NCBI GenBank assembly: GCA_963934795.1
Contig: CAWWAF010000153.1
Coordinates: 1-6,424, forward strand
DNA length: 6,424 nt
Direction: 5' to 3'
From: UBA8438 sp963934795
Lineage (GTDB): Bacteria > Acidobacteriota > Vicinamibacteria > Vicinamibacterales > UBA8438
In this document: in pieces, positions 6,312-6,424 of the stretch
Position numbering within the stretch: position 1 is the first letter of the stretch
Layout of the letters: each line of letters begins with the position of its first letter
The notes under the pieces: model-generated
Seen by the model: the letters and a program-made list of their open reading frames with translations, nothing else
The model's database searches: none
What the model was told of the DNA's origin: nothing
Made by a program: the position numbers and the translations under genes

Positions 6312-6317
6312 TATGAT
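6312..6317 (+). promoter_or_regulatory. -10-like TATGAT seven bases before the ATG of the last gene
   Basis: TATGAT matches TATAAT at five of six positions and ends seven bases before the ATG at 6325, the spacing expected for a transcript that begins at the start codon. No Shine-Dalgarno sequence and no clear -35 are visible. Confidence 0.35.
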
Positions 6318-6324
6318 GTGCACC

Positions 6325-6424
6325 ATGTTTTCTTATCCGCGTGTCATGGCGGTCGGACTACTGGCGCTTTGGCTCCCACCGTCCCCAGTGGCCGCTCAGT
6401 TGTTCGGCGGTTTCAGCGACGAGC
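6325..6424 (+). CDS. N-terminus of an exported protein, cut by the right edge
   Basis: Thirty-three codons are visible, with no stop before the edge. Residues 1-25 (MFSYPRVMAVGLLALWLPPS, ending VAAQ) form a good signal peptide with cleavage likely after AA or AAQ; the mature part begins LFGGFSDE. Too little remains to name a family. An in-frame ATG pair at 6313 and 6316 includes a possible longer start at 6313, but 6313 overlaps the -10-like TATGAT. The 6325 start is therefore preferred. Confidence 0.6.
   Translation, partial: MFSYPRVMAVGLLALWLPPSPVAAQLFGGFSDE

Overview
The window is GC-rich bacterial chromosome with tight gene packing. It encodes a run of exported beta-propeller and alpha-toroid proteins of the kind common in Acidobacteriota (Vicinamibacteria-like) and similar environmental Gram-negative lineages. 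That taxonomic placement is inferred from gene content and was not tested. I see no rRNA, tRNA, CRISPR array, insertion sequence, prophage gene or plasmid function.

Layout from left to right: (1) a minus-strand gene for an exported NHL-repeat propeller of the peptidyl-alpha-hydroxyglycine-amidating-lyase-like type, cut by the left edge; (2) diverging from it, a plus-strand gene for an exported protein with one c-type heme motif (CVSCH) followed by squalene-cyclase-like alpha/alpha-toroid repeats; (3) converging on that, a minus-strand gene with a YjbQ/UPF0047-like N-terminal half and an unrecognised C-terminal half; (4) diverging again, a plus-strand gene for an exported PQQ-like (BamB-type) propeller; (5) 31 bases later, a YbdG-type MscS-family mechanosensitive channel; (6) the first 33 codons of another exported protein, cut by the right edge.

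Four of the six genes encode proteins with N-terminal signal peptides, and a fifth is an inner-membrane channel, so the region is mostly about the cell envelope. The gene order does not spell out a known pathway. The propeller and channel genes may share a transcript; the rest look like separate units in a divergent/convergent/divergent arrangement. I do not see convincing evidence of a new defence or mobile system.

The points most worth a second look are the heme-plus-toroid fusion, the C-terminal half of the YjbQ-like protein, and a recurring start arrangement: a -10-like TANNNT hexamer sits 6-7 bases before an ATG with no Shine-Dalgarno sequence, which suggests leaderless transcripts. Two genes are best started at internal GTG codons that have good ribosome binding sites and give clean signal peptides.
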